A stretch of 64,000 nt of DNA, taken from positions 1 to 64,000 of the forward strand of contig NZ_QSUU01000010.1 of NCBI RefSeq assembly GCF_003439125.1, in the 5' to 3' direction. This DNA comes from Collinsella sp. OM04-5 (lineage in GTDB: Bacteria > Actinomycetota > Coriobacteriia > Coriobacteriales > Coriobacteriaceae). Shown in pieces: positions 8,293-16,452 of the stretch; positions within the stretch are counted from its first letter, which is position 1; every line of letters begins with the position of its first letter. Made by a program: the position numbers and the translations under genes. The notes beneath the pieces were generated by a model that was given only the letters and a program-made list of their open reading frames with translations, was not told where the DNA came from and searched no databases.

Positions 8293-9492
8293 ATGGATAA
8301 AACCAAGATCAAGTACCTGGTGGGCATTTACGCAGCCGCCATGTGCATCATGGGCATGCTCGTGCCCGTTCCCATCGTGGCCTCTGTTGCGGCCGCGTTT
8401 CCCAACGAGAACATCGCTGCCGTTCAGATGATTATCGGCATCATCCCGTTGATGATGGCGTTGTCCGCCATGCTCGTCTCTTCACAGCTTGCCTCTCGCG
8501 TGTCCAAGAAGAAGACGACGCTCGTCGGTCACATTATCGTGATGCTGGCAGGCGCCTCGGTGCTGGTGTTCCACGACTCGCTCGGCCAAGTCTTAGCGGC
8601 TTCTGCTGTCATGGGCCTTGGTCTCGGTGCCGTGCAGAATTCAACGGACGCTCTTATCGCGGATTACTTTGGCGGAAAGCAGCGCTCGTTTGTCATGGGC
8701 ATCTACTCCACTTTTGTTGCACTGGGCGGCATTATCTGGACGATGGTTTCCGGCATCTTGGGTTCTGCCGAGTGGTTCCACAGCTATGCGGCGTACTTCA
8801 TCATGATCATTTTCATCGTAATCGAGGCTGTTTGCCTTCCTGAGGGTCATCTTGAGCCCAAGCGCGAGGTCAACGTGTTTGCCAATATGCCTAAAGAGGT
8901 CGCGATTATCACGCTCATGAGCTTTGTGTTCGTACTTACGTTCCAGCTCTTTAGCTCCAATGTCTCGCTGCTTGTCGTGGGCCGTGGCTTTGGCGGTACC
9001 GTGGAGGCCGGTCTTGCCTCTACCGTTATGACCGTTGCCGGTATTGCGGCTGGTCTTTTGGTCGGTCCGCTGTTTGCCAAGTTTAAGAACCTGGCTATGC
9101 CGATCGCGTGGGGCGTGACGCTCGTCGGCCTGGGCCTGACGCTGGTTGCGCCCGCCTTTATGGTGCTGTGCGTTGCGGGTTTTGTCGTTGCGCTGGGCAA
9201 GGAGACCTACGTGCCGCTGGAGGGCAATTTTGCCGCCGGCAACTCTGCCCCCGAGGGACGTGCGTTTAACCTCGCCATTGGCATGGCAGGTATCAACTTT
9301 GGCATGGCATTGTCTCCCATTGTGTTTGAGGCCGTGACGTCGCCGTTTGGTGCAACGATTGACCAGAAGTTCATCGCCGGCATGATCGTCTGTGCGGCTT
9401 GTGTCGTCTTTGGCGCCATTAAGTATCGCAAGCTCACCCCGGCCCAGCTTGCCGAGGCCGAGAAGATGGCGGCCGGCGGCGAGGCGGAGTAG
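8293..9492 (+). CDS. MFS transporter
   Basis: A 399-residue membrane protein with about 12 hydrophobic segments in two halves. The N-terminal half runs from YLVGIYAAAMCIMG, with a basic loop SRVSKKKTT after the second helix (the MFS loop 2-3 region). No substrate-specific motif is recognised. It follows buk by 74 bp that contain a GGCCGC hairpin and has a TAAGGATGG site. Its place in the acyl operon suggests it moves the acid substrate or product across the membrane. Confidence 0.85.
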   Translation: MDKTKIKYLVGIYAAAMCIMGMLVPVPIVASVAAAFPNENIAAVQMIIGIIPLMMALSAMLVSSQLASRVSKKKTTLVGHIIVMLAGASVLVFHDSLGQVLAASAVMGLGLGAVQNSTDALIADYFGGKQRSFVMGIYSTFVALGGIIWTMVSGILGSAEWFHSYAAYFIMIIFIVIEAVCLPEGHLEPKREVNVFANMPKEVAIITLMSFVFVLTFQLFSSNVSLLVVGRGFGGTVEAGLASTVMTVAGIAAGLLVGPLFAKFKNLAMPIAWGVTLVGLGLTLVAPAFMVLCVAGFVVALGKETYVPLEGNFAAGNSAPEGRAFNLAIGMAGINFGMALSPIVFEAVTSPFGATIDQKFIAGMIVCAACVVFGAIKYRKLTPAQLAEAEKMAAGGEAE

Positions 9493-9531
9493 CCGCTCGA
9501 GTAGTTGCTTTGCCGCACATCATGTTTTATC

Positions 9532-9565
9532 GGGGCCGCCGACATATGCCGGCGGCCCTCTTTCT
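9532..9565 (+). terminator. Probable terminator after the MFS gene
   Basis: Stem GGGCCGCCG (9533-9541) with CGGCGGCCC (9550-9558), followed by TCTTTCT. The weak T-run suggests partial termination before the next gene, which starts 28 bp later. Confidence 0.55.
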
Positions 9566-9592
9566 ATCAATGACTTTGAAAGGCTTACGGCT

Positions 9593-10060
9593 ATGAAGTT
9601 ACCTGTCAGGCGCGTTATCGGTATTCTCAACGGCTTCTTTAACCCGCTATTGCTCTGCGCGTTTCTCCCCATCATTGAAGGGGCGCCTGGCTTGGATCTG
9701 ACGGGCCCCACGGGCTTTTGGGGACAACTCATCGTGGCCACGGTGATCGCCGAGGTTCTGAGCGCACTCCCGCTGTTTGGCAAAACGGTTGGTATGTGCC
9801 TGGACTTTTTTGGTTTTGAGCAGGGGAGTGCATCACACAAGATCGCCGGTACGGTCATCGGTGCCACGCTCCTTTTTATGGTGATCGGTTTTGGCGAGAT
9901 TGCCTTCCAAGGAGGATTCGGAACGATTGAAGGCCGTACGTTCTTCGCGCGTTGGGCCGGCCTCGTCACAAAGGGATGGGCCTTTGTGGTTATCGCCGGC
10001 GTGCTGCTCGATCCCTTTACAGCGGCTCTCGGCCGCATGATGGTTCGCGAAGAGAGGTAA
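9593..10060 (+). CDS. Small integral membrane protein, unknown function
   Basis: 155 residues with about four hydrophobic segments (around residues 8-30, 42-62, 80-103 and 120-145) and a short basic C-terminal tail ending MMVREER. I do not recognise the family. It is the last gene of the acyl operon; a GAAAGG site precedes its ATG. It might be a partner of the MFS carrier, but nothing in the sequence proves this. A long palindrome follows the stop codon. Confidence 0.7.
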   Translation: MKLPVRRVIGILNGFFNPLLLCAFLPIIEGAPGLDLTGPTGFWGQLIVATVIAEVLSALPLFGKTVGMCLDFFGFEQGSASHKIAGTVIGATLLFMVIGFGEIAFQGGFGTIEGRTFFARWAGLVTKGWAFVVIAGVLLDPFTAALGRMMVREER

Positions 10061-10075
10061 TAGATCCTCGCCTAT

Positions 10076-10153
10076 CGAATGCCGGCGGACGGGGCGCCGG
10101 GGCTGTAGTCTTCCGAGCGTTTACAGTCCTGTCGCTCCGTCCGCCGGCATTCG
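10076..10153. repeat. Long palindrome downstream of the acyl operon
   Basis: CGAATGCCGGCGGACGG (10076-10092) is repeated exactly in inverted orientation at 10137-10153, with a 44-base spacer that itself holds shorter complementary pieces (CTGTA with TACAG). No T-run follows. It could be a 3'-end hairpin for the operon or a member of a repeat family. Confidence 0.75.
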
Positions 10154-10355
10154 ACCGCAACATGTTGGTCAAGCATAATCTTTTGGATTCTTTTGGCGTG
10201 AGCGGCTTGGTTTTGGTAGGATTTGTCAGCGGCGCGGTTGAGGGGGTTTCAAAACTGCCGTGCAGGTAGTCGAGCTGATAACGTTTTAGCACTCTGCCAA
10301 GAGCCCTTCATTTTTAATGCGTTTGCAAAATGACTAATTGCTTTGACCTGCTGAA
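10154..10355. other. Intergenic stretch upstream of the nrdD promoter
   Basis: About 200 bases with no supported gene or clear RNA. It becomes AT-rich toward the NrdR box. I see nothing else in it. Confidence 0.4.
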
Positions 10356-10371
10356 ACACTATATGTTGTGT
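10356..10371. promoter_or_regulatory. NrdR box upstream of nrdD
   Basis: ACACTATATGTTGTGT matches the known NrdR consensus ACACWATATATWGTGT at 15 of 16 positions. NrdR represses ribonucleotide reductase genes when dATP/ATP status is high. NrdR boxes usually come in pairs about three helical turns apart; a much weaker match (ACAGGATATAGATGCC) starts at 10390 and overlaps the -10 box. Confidence 0.85.
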
Positions 10372-10401
10372 TTGACCTAAAAAAAGAATACAGGATATAG
10401 A
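10372..10401 (+). promoter_or_regulatory. Probable nrdD promoter
   Basis: TTGACC (10372-10377) and TATAGA (10396-10401) are separated by 18 bases. The NrdR box abuts the -35 element, the right place for repression. Transcription from here would give a 5' leader of about 220 nt before nrdD. Confidence 0.6.
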
Positions 10402-10628
10402 TGCCTCTTTGTCGTATGATAGATGGCGGACAGAGAACGAAGACCTTAACTGCCTCTTTTGAACGTGTCCTTGAGCCGCTTGATCGGCTTCTGGGAATGT
10501 CCGCATGGAGGCTTATGGTTTATCGAGAACACAGATTGCGCGACGGCGCCGCAAGACAGGGACAGGCCCTGCCGGGCATCGTTTGGCTCTGAAGCGCAAT
10601 GAGGCTACGATGCGAAAGAGGCAAGAGG

Positions 10629-12851
10629 ATGAAGATCATCAAGCGCAGCGGCACCGAGGTTGTCTTTGACATCGATAAGATCGTCAATGCCATCCGCGCC
10701 GCCAACTTGGAGGTCGAGGAGAGCTCTCGTCTAACCGACCGCCAGGTGGTTTACGCGGCACAAAACGTCGCCGAGGCATGCGAGAACGCGGGCCACACCG
10801 TTTCGGTCGAGGAGATCCAGGATTTGGTCGAGGACGAGATCATGCGTCTCGACTGCTACGAGGTTGCTCGCCACTACATCATCTATCGCTATGTTCAGAG
10901 CCTGAAGCGCCAGAAGAACACGACCGACGACAAGATTCTGTCGCTGATCGAGTGCAATAACGAAGAGGTCAAGCAGGAGAACTCTAACAAGAACCCGACC
11001 GTCAATTCCGTCCAGCGTGACTATATGGCCGGCGAGATTTCCAAGGACCTGACTCAGCGTGTGCTGCTGCCCCAGGAGATCGTGGATGCCCACAATGAGG
11101 GCCTGATCCACTTCCACGATTCTGACTACTTTGCCCAGCACATGCATAACTGCGACCTGGTGAACCTGGAGGACATGCTCCAGAACGGCACCGTTATCTC
11201 GGGCACGCTGATCGAGAAGCCGCACAGCTTCTCGACTGCCTGCAACATCGCGACGCAGATTATCGCCCAGGTTGCTTCCTCCCAGTACGGCGGCCAGTCT
11301 ATTTCGCTGACCCATCTTGCCCCGTTTGTTGAGGTGAGCCGTCAAAAGATTCGCGGCGAGGTTGCCCGCGAGCTCGAGGAGCTCGGTGTTTCGGCATCTG
11401 CCGAAAAGGTCCGTGAGGTCGTTGAGGACCGTCTGCGCGATGAGATCCGTCGCGGCGTCCAGACGATTCAGTATCAGGTCGTGACCCTTATGACCACCAA
11501 TGGCCAGGCGCCGTTCGTGACGGTCTTTATGTATCTCAATGAGGCCCGTACGCCCCAGGAGAAGCACGACCTTGCCATGATCGTGGAGGAGACGCTTCGT
11601 CAACGCTATGAGGGCGTTAAGAACGAAGCCGGTGTGTGGATTACCCCGGCATTCCCCAAGCTTATCTATGTACTCGAGGACGATAACGTTCACGAGAATT
11701 CTCCGTACTTCTACCTGACCCAGCTGGCTGCCAAGTGCACCGCCAAGCGCATGGTGCCCGATTACATCTCCGAGAAGAAGATGCGCGAGCTCAAGCTGTC
11801 GAAGGGCGAGACCGCCGGCAACGGCGATTGCTACACCTGCATGGGTTGTCGCAGTTTCCTGACGCCCGACCGCTCGGGCAACGGCTTTAACAATGTTGCC
11901 AACGCGCTGAACTATGACCCGACCAAACCTAAGTACTATGGCCGCTTTAACCAGGGTGTTGTGACCATCAACCTGCCCGATGTCGCGCTGAGCTCGCATC
12001 AGGACATGGACAAGTTCTGGAAAATCTTCGACGAGCGCCTCGAGCTGTGCCACCGCGCCCTGCTGTGCCGTCATGAGCGCCTGATGGGCACGCTTTCGGA
12101 TGCCGCGCCGATTCTTTGGCAGTATGGTGCCCTAGCGCGTCTGAAGAAGGGCGAGACGATCGATAAGTTGCTCGTGGGCGGATACTCTACCATCAGCCTT
12201 GGCTATGCCGGCCTGTATGAGTGCGTCAAGTACATGACGGGCCACAGCCACACCGAGAAGGAAGGCACGCCGTTTGCCATGGCCGTCATGCAGCGCATGA
12301 ACGACAAGTGCGCGGAGTGGAAGGCCGAAAGCGATATCGATTTCTCGCTGTACGGTACGCCGTTGGAGTCGACGACCTACAAGTTCGCCAAGTGCCTGCA
12401 GCGTCGTTTTGGCATCATCCCGGGCGTGACGGACAAGGGCTACATCACCAACAGCTACCACGTCCACGTGTCCGAGGAGATCGACGCATTCGACAAGCTC
12501 AAGTTCGAGGGTATGTTCCAGCAACTTTCGCCGGGCGGTGCCATCTCCTACGTCGAGGTTCCCAACATGCAGGACAACCTCAAGGCTGTCATCCGCGTGA
12601 TGCAGTACATCTACGACAACATCATGTACGCCGAGCTCAACACCAAGAGCGATTACTGCCAGGTGTGCGGCTACGACGGTGAGATCAAGATTGTCGAGGA
12701 TGACGGCAAGCTGGTGTGGGAGTGCCCCAATTGCGGCAACCGCGATCAGGAGAAGATGAACGTCGCTCGTCGTACGTGCGGCTACATCGGTACCCAATTC
12801 TGGAACCAGGGCCGAACCGAGGAGATCCGCGACCGCGTGCTGCATCTCTAA
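10629..12851 (+). CDS. nrdD: Anaerobic (class III) ribonucleoside-triphosphate reductase
   Basis: A 740-residue glycyl-radical enzyme that reduces ribonucleoside triphosphates for DNA synthesis without oxygen. The N-terminal 90 residues form an ATP-cone (KIIKRSGTEVVFDIDKIVNA), the allosteric dATP/ATP sensor. Two CxxC pairs, CQVCGYDG and CPNCGNR, make the C-terminal zinc site, and RRTCGYIGTQFWNQGRTEEI holds the radical glycine. The ATG at 10629 has AAAGAG 9 bases upstream; an earlier ATG at 10599 lacks this. The activase gene nrdG follows after a 426-bp gap filled with palindromes. Confidence 0.95.
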   Translation: MKIIKRSGTEVVFDIDKIVNAIRAANLEVEESSRLTDRQVVYAAQNVAEACENAGHTVSVEEIQDLVEDEIMRLDCYEVARHYIIYRYVQSLKRQKNTTDDKILSLIECNNEEVKQENSNKNPTVNSVQRDYMAGEISKDLTQRVLLPQEIVDAHNEGLIHFHDSDYFAQHMHNCDLVNLEDMLQNGTVISGTLIEKPHSFSTACNIATQIIAQVASSQYGGQSISLTHLAPFVEVSRQKIRGEVARELEELGVSASAEKVREVVEDRLRDEIRRGVQTIQYQVVTLMTTNGQAPFVTVFMYLNEARTPQEKHDLAMIVEETLRQRYEGVKNEAGVWITPAFPKLIYVLEDDNVHENSPYFYLTQLAAKCTAKRMVPDYISEKKMRELKLSKGETAGNGDCYTCMGCRSFLTPDRSGNGFNNVANALNYDPTKPKYYGRFNQGVVTINLPDVALSSHQDMDKFWKIFDERLELCHRALLCRHERLMGTLSDAAPILWQYGALARLKKGETIDKLLVGGYSTISLGYAGLYECVKYMTGHSHTEKEGTPFAMAVMQRMNDKCAEWKAESDIDFSLYGTPLESTTYKFAKCLQRRFGIIPGVTDKGYITNSYHVHVSEEIDAFDKLKFEGMFQQLSPGGAISYVEVPNMQDNLKAVIRVMQYIYDNIMYAELNTKSDYCQVCGYDGEIKIVEDDGKLVWECPNCGNRDQEKMNVARRTCGYIGTQFWNQGRTEEIRDRVLHL

Positions 12852-12862
12852 TAACCATCCCA

Positions 12863-13000
12863 GGCTGCCCCGTAGCGAGGCCCCGGACCTTTACTCGCTA
12901 TTTCGGACAGTCCTGGCTCACGACGGAGGCGCCACTGGCGCCTCCTGTTCGTGCGGAACTCATATCGAGCAAAGGTCCGGGGCCTCGCTGCGGGACAGCC
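12863..13000. repeat. Nested long palindrome between nrdD and nrdG
   Basis: The outer arms (12863-12900 and 12963-13000) are a near-perfect inverted repeat of about 38 bp around the shared core GAGGCCCCGGACCTTT. Inside is a second perfect hairpin, GGAGGCGCC-ACT-GGCGCCTCC (12925-12945). It begins 11 bp after the nrdD stop. Possible roles are nrdD mRNA 3' end, processing site, or a mobile palindromic element. The remaining bases up to 13137 show no gene that I can support. Confidence 0.8.
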
Positions 13001-13137
13001 AAGGTGATGTAGCTGAGATGCGGCATGCGGTCTGCTCGCTCCTCGAAGTTCTTAGCGGAAATGAGTTGAGCTGCAATGACGATCTGCTTGCAATGGCGGC
13101 TGAGCTGCAGCTGAGTATTTATTGGACCTCGAACCCT

Positions 13138-13301
13138 ATACTCGATGTTCGCTTCGTTCATTGAGTTACCCTTTGCATGAGGCCGGGACATATCGTCCCG
13201 CCCGCAGTTTCGCAGGCCGAAGGCCGAGAATGTTTGAGGACGGGATGATATGTCCCGGCCTCCCGGGAGAGTTACCTATGAACTACGCGAACATTAAGTA
13301 T
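13138..13301. repeat. Long imperfect palindrome that includes the nrdG start
   Basis: The left arm 13138-13200 is largely complementary to 13241-13301. The inner 22 bp (13179-13200 with 13241-13262, GAGGCCGGGACATATC...) have one mismatch. The outer part pairs ATACT..ATGTTCGC..GTTCAT with the first eight codons of nrdG and its GAGAGTTACCT leader. In mRNA the nrdG ribosome binding site and start codon would sit in the stem. Confidence 0.8.
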
Positions 13302-13859
13302 TTCGACATTGCTGATGGGGAAGGCGTTCGTACTTCTCTGTTTGTGAGCGGGTGCCGTCGTGGGTGCAAGAACTGCTTTAACTCTGTCGCGTGGGACTTT
13401 GCTGCGGGCGAGCTGTTCGATCGTGCCGTCGAGGACAAGATTATCGAGAGCCTCGACCATCCCTTTATTGACGGCCTGACGATTCTGGGCGGCGAGCCTA
13501 TGGAACCTGAGAATCAGGCGGGGCTCGTTGAGTTTGTCGAGCGTGTTCGTGCCGCTTATCCTGCGGGGTCAGGAAAGACCATTTGGTGTTTTACTGGCGA
13601 CGTGCTCGAGGAACTTATGCCGGGCGGTCGTCACCATACCGAAGTCACGGACCGTATCCTTGCCTGCCTCGATATGTTGGTGGACGGCCCGTTTGTTCAG
13701 GATCTGTACGATATCTCATTGCGTTTTAGGGGCTCGAGTAACCAGCGCGTGATCGATATGAACGCCACGCGCGACCGTGCTGAGCGCGAGGGCGTTGCGC
13801 TTTGTGATGCGGTTGAACTTTGGCGTGATGATCCGGTCTATTCGACCCATACTATGTAG
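13278..13859 (+). CDS. nrdG: Anaerobic ribonucleotide reductase activating protein (radical SAM)
   Basis: 193-residue radical SAM activase that makes the glycyl radical on NrdD. The cluster-binding motif is CRRGCKNC (CxxxCxxC), preceded by DGEGVRTSLFVSG, and GGEP is the SAM-binding motif. Length is normal for NrdG. The start ATG has CGGGAGAG upstream, but both lie in the right arm of a long palindrome, so translation may depend on RNA folding. It is downstream of nrdD with the expected function. Confidence 0.93.
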   Translation: MNYANIKYFDIADGEGVRTSLFVSGCRRGCKNCFNSVAWDFAAGELFDRAVEDKIIESLDHPFIDGLTILGGEPMEPENQAGLVEFVERVRAAYPAGSGKTIWCFTGDVLEELMPGGRHHTEVTDRILACLDMLVDGPFVQDLYDISLRFRGSSNQRVIDMNATRDRAEREGVALCDAVELWRDDPVYSTHTM

Positions 13860-13925
13860 CTTGTGGTCGATGCCGAAGGGCGTGGTACCATAGCGCGAAC
13901 GTGAAATCGGAAAAGTGAGGCCCAG

Positions 13926-14483
13926 ATGGTCGATCAGGAAAAAGTCGAGGCCGCCATTAAGCTGTTGCTTGAGGGCATAGGCGAGGACCCAACTCGTGAG
14001 GGCCTGCTGGAGACCCCGGCGCGCGTTGCCCGTATGTATGGCGAGATCGCCGGCGGTATGGAGCAGAGTGCCGAGGAGCACCTGTCCAAAACCTTTGCCG
14101 TCGCTTCGAACGATTTGGTTATCGAGCGCGACATCACGTTTTACTCGCTGTGCGAGCATCATCTGCTGCCGTTTTATGGCAAGGCTGCGATCGGCTATAT
14201 CCCTAACGGTCGCGTGGCGGGTCTGTCTAAGCTCGCTCGCACGGTTGAGGTCTATGCCCGTCGTCTGCAGCTGCAGGAGCAGCTGTGTGCGCAGGTTGCC
14301 GACGCCCTCATGGATTATCTCGCTCCCCAGGGAGCGATTGTGCTCATGGAGGCTGAGCATATGTGCATGACCATGCGCGGCGTGCAAAAGCCCGGCACCA
14401 AGACCGTGACGCTCGCTCGCCGCGGCGTCTTTGAGACCGATCCCGCGCTCGAGGAGCGGTTCTTTAGGATGCTGGGCCGTTAA
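13926..14483 (+). CDS. folE: GTP cyclohydrolase I
   Basis: 185-residue homodecameric enzyme converting GTP to 7,8-dihydroneopterin triphosphate, first step of folate synthesis. Key residues: [12 protein letters not shown] with the zinc Cys and His, [14 protein letters not shown], and [16 protein letters not shown] with the second zinc Cys. An AAAGTGAGG site precedes the ATG. The next gene starts one base after its stop, and folB follows, so this is a folate operon. Confidence 0.95.
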   Translation: MVDQEKVEAAIKLLLEGIGEDPTREGLLETPARVARMYGEIAGGMEQSAEEHLSKTFAVASNDLVIERDITFYSLCEHHLLPFYGKAAIGYIPNGRVAGLSKLARTVEVYARRLQLQEQLCAQVADALMDYLAPQGAIVLMEAEHMCMTMRGVQKPGTKTVTLARRGVFETDPALEERFFRMLGR

Positions 14484-14484
14484 C

Positions 14485-15066
14485 ATGAGGGTCGTCAACG
14501 ACTTTACATCGAAGACCGATGAGGGGACGTCGCGTCGCGGCTTTATGGCTTCGGGCCTGGCCCCTTTTGGTGCTATGCCTCGCATTGATTACATTTGTGC
14601 CAACGGGCTGTTCCGGCGGCACCTGGGTAACATTGCGCAGTTGGAATCGGGACGCATTTTCTGCCGCCACGGTATTGACCATCTGCTCGATGTCGCTCGC
14701 ATTATGTGGATCAAGAATCTCGAGGAACAGCTCGAATTTGACCGCGAGGTCATCTACGCCACGGCACTTCTTCACGATATCGGCAAAGATGAACAGTACG
14801 AATCGGGTATATCCCATGATGTTGCAAGCGAACGCGTCGCTGATGCGATTCTCGGCGGCATGCCCGATGATGTGGCGTTTGAGCCGGCCGATGCCGCAGC
14901 CATTAAGACGGCCATTTTGGGCCATCGAAAGCTGCGCGTGAACAGCCAACCGCTTGAGCGTCTGCTCTATGCAGCCGACAAAGCGTCGCGCGCCTGCTTT
15001 GCATGCCCCGCGCGCAATGCTTGCAACTGGAGCGATGATAAAAAGAACCTGTCGATTCGCGTGTAG
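14485..15066 (+). CDS. HD-domain phosphohydrolase in the folate operon
   Basis: 193 residues with an HD superfamily metal site: CRHGIDHLLDVARI (first His) and ATALLHDIGKDEQYESG (HD pair). A C-terminal segment has CFACPARNAC, three cysteines that could bind a metal or form a disulfide. It is squeezed between folE and folB. The dihydroneopterin triphosphate made by FolE must lose its phosphates before FolB acts, and the enzyme for this is often unknown, so this HD protein is a candidate (inference only). Confidence 0.8.
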   Translation: MRVVNDFTSKTDEGTSRRGFMASGLAPFGAMPRIDYICANGLFRRHLGNIAQLESGRIFCRHGIDHLLDVARIMWIKNLEEQLEFDREVIYATALLHDIGKDEQYESGISHDVASERVADAILGGMPDDVAFEPADAAAIKTAILGHRKLRVNSQPLERLLYAADKASRACFACPARNACNWSDDKKNLSIRV

Positions 15067-15109
15067 TTAGTTTGCGCGGTCGGGGTTCTAAACGAAGGAG
15101 ACGATCGCG

Positions 15110-15595
15110 ATGAGTAACAAGAAGCTGCCCGAGAGTGCAACCAAGACTGAAGGCGCCGAGCTCGCCCGCCGTGGAAGGGGCGAAATATCCACCGCAACGG
15201 CGGTGCCCCACGTGAGCTATGACGACTTGCGCCATGCCGACCGTATTGTCATTGACGGCCTAGAGGTTTTTGCCAACCATGGCGTGTATCCCGAGGAGAA
15301 CGCGCTGGGTCAGAAGTTCATCGTGTCCTTGGTGCTCTATGCCGACCTGCGCGCAGCGGGGGAGCACGATGACTTGGACGCCTCGATTGACTACGGCTCG
15401 GTGTGCCACGATGTCGATGGCTATCTGCGCGAGCATACGTTTAAACTCATCGAGGCGGCAGCCGAGGGGACGGCCCAGATGCTGCTGCGCCGTTATCCCT
15501 CGCTGCTTGGTGTGCGCATAAAGCTCGATAAGCCGTGGGCTCCTGTTGGCCTGCCCCTGGCAAGCTGCGGTGTCGAGATCGAGCGCGTGCGCTAA
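15110..15595 (+). CDS. folB: Dihydroneopterin aldolase
   Basis: 161 residues; cleaves 7,8-dihydroneopterin to hydroxymethyl-dihydropterin and glycolaldehyde. Typical FolB pattern: IVIDGLEVFANHGVYPEEN near residue 45, ASIDYGSVCHDV, FKLIEAAAE and a late Lys in RIKLDKPWAP. It carries an N-terminal extension of about 40 residues, polar and probably disordered, not seen in the core family. A GAAGGAG site is present. It ends 6 bp from a convergent gene. Confidence 0.92.
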   Translation: MSNKKLPESATKTEGAELARRGRGEISTATAVPHVSYDDLRHADRIVIDGLEVFANHGVYPEENALGQKFIVSLVLYADLRAAGEHDDLDASIDYGSVCHDVDGYLREHTFKLIEAAAEGTAQMLLRRYPSLLGVRIKLDKPWAPVGLPLASCGVEIERVR

Positions 15596-15601
15596 CCGGT
15601 T

Positions 15602-16378
15602 CTAATACGTCTCTACGGGAGGCTGCTTGAGCCGCTGCGACAGAGCTCTATTGTTGGGGCAGTACGTGTCGAGCAGGGCGTGAAACCGCTGATTGTGGCT
15701 TGGCTCGAGCAAGTGGACGAGCTCGTGGGCGACAACCATGTCGAGGCATTCGACGGGGTAGGCGGCGAGCTCGCGCCCGATGCGAATGGCGCCGGATTTG
15801 GGCGTGCATGAGCCCCAACGCGTTTTCATGCTGCGTACGGAAATGCGGGAAACGGTGACGCCCATTGCGATTTCGTACGCGTGCACGATGTCGCGTAGCG
15901 CTGCGGTGACCTCGGATGCATAGAGTTGGTCGATGCGGGTCTGGAGTTCTTTGGGCGTTAGGCCGTCAAGGGCTGTGCGCTGCTTTGCCTGCGTGCGCCC
16001 ACTTGGCTCATCGGTACCCATAAAACTTGCGAAGGTGGCCTGTTTGGGTCGCGATGCGGGTGATGCAAAGTTGTGATCGAGTGCATCCTGTACCGTAATG
16101 GGCTTGCCCCAAAGTGCAATGATGGACGAGGGACTGAGCGGCTCTCGCGCCGTCGCCTGACGTTGCTCACGCTGGGCAAGTCGGCTGATAATCCAGGCGC
16201 TGTTGCGCTTCACAAACGCTTCGATACGCTCGCGGCTGGCGCCGAGCGGTGCGCTGGCGTGGACCTCGCCGCTCGATGTGACGCGTAGGTTGAAGTTCTT
16301 GACGCGCTTTTTGGTAACGACGACAGGGATGGGCGTCCCATCCGGTCGGGATACGGAAATCGTAAACTGCTGCGTCAA
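15602..16378 (-). CDS. YgjP/SprT-like zinc metallopeptidase (DUF45)
   Basis: About 258 residues. The zincin motif HELVHLLEPSHNQRFH gives two His ligands, the catalytic Glu and a third His after the normal spacing of the YgjP (M48-related) family. The upstream RWGSC and IRIGREL motifs are typical of this family. Function is poorly known in all members. I favour a TTG start at 16378, which has AAGGA 9 bases upstream; an ATG at 16411 lies inside a hairpin and lacks a ribosome site. It follows a dipeptidase gene on the same strand. Confidence 0.82.
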   Translation of the reverse strand: MTQQFTISVSRPDGTPIPVVVTKKRVKNFNLRVTSSGEVHASAPLGASRERIEAFVKRNSAWIISRLAQREQRQATAREPLSPSSIIALWGKPITVQDALDHNFASPASRPKQATFASFMGTDEPSGRTQAKQRTALDGLTPKELQTRIDQLYASEVTAALRDIVHAYEIAMGVTVSRISVRSMKTRWGSCTPKSGAIRIGRELAAYPVECLDMVVAHELVHLLEPSHNQRFHALLDTYCPNNRALSQRLKQPPVETY

Positions 16379-16400
16379 AAGCGGTCCTTCAGATTGGGGA

Positions 16401-16435
16401 CGGGCCGGCATGTCGACCGTTCGGCATGCCGGCCC
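16401..16435 (-). terminator. Hairpin between dipeptidase and metallopeptidase genes
   Basis: GGGCCGGCATG pairs with CATGCCGGCCC (11 bp perfect) around a short loop. No strong T-run, so it is either a weak terminator of the dipeptidase transcript or an RNA processing hairpin. Confidence 0.5.
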
Positions 16436-16452
16436 GCTCAAGGGATGTGAAA

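Noticed and set aside
12898..13191. Minus-strand frame of 97 codons between nrdD and nrdG
   Set aside because: It runs through both long palindromes; its start resembles inverted nrdG sequence, and the rest has no recognisable domain.
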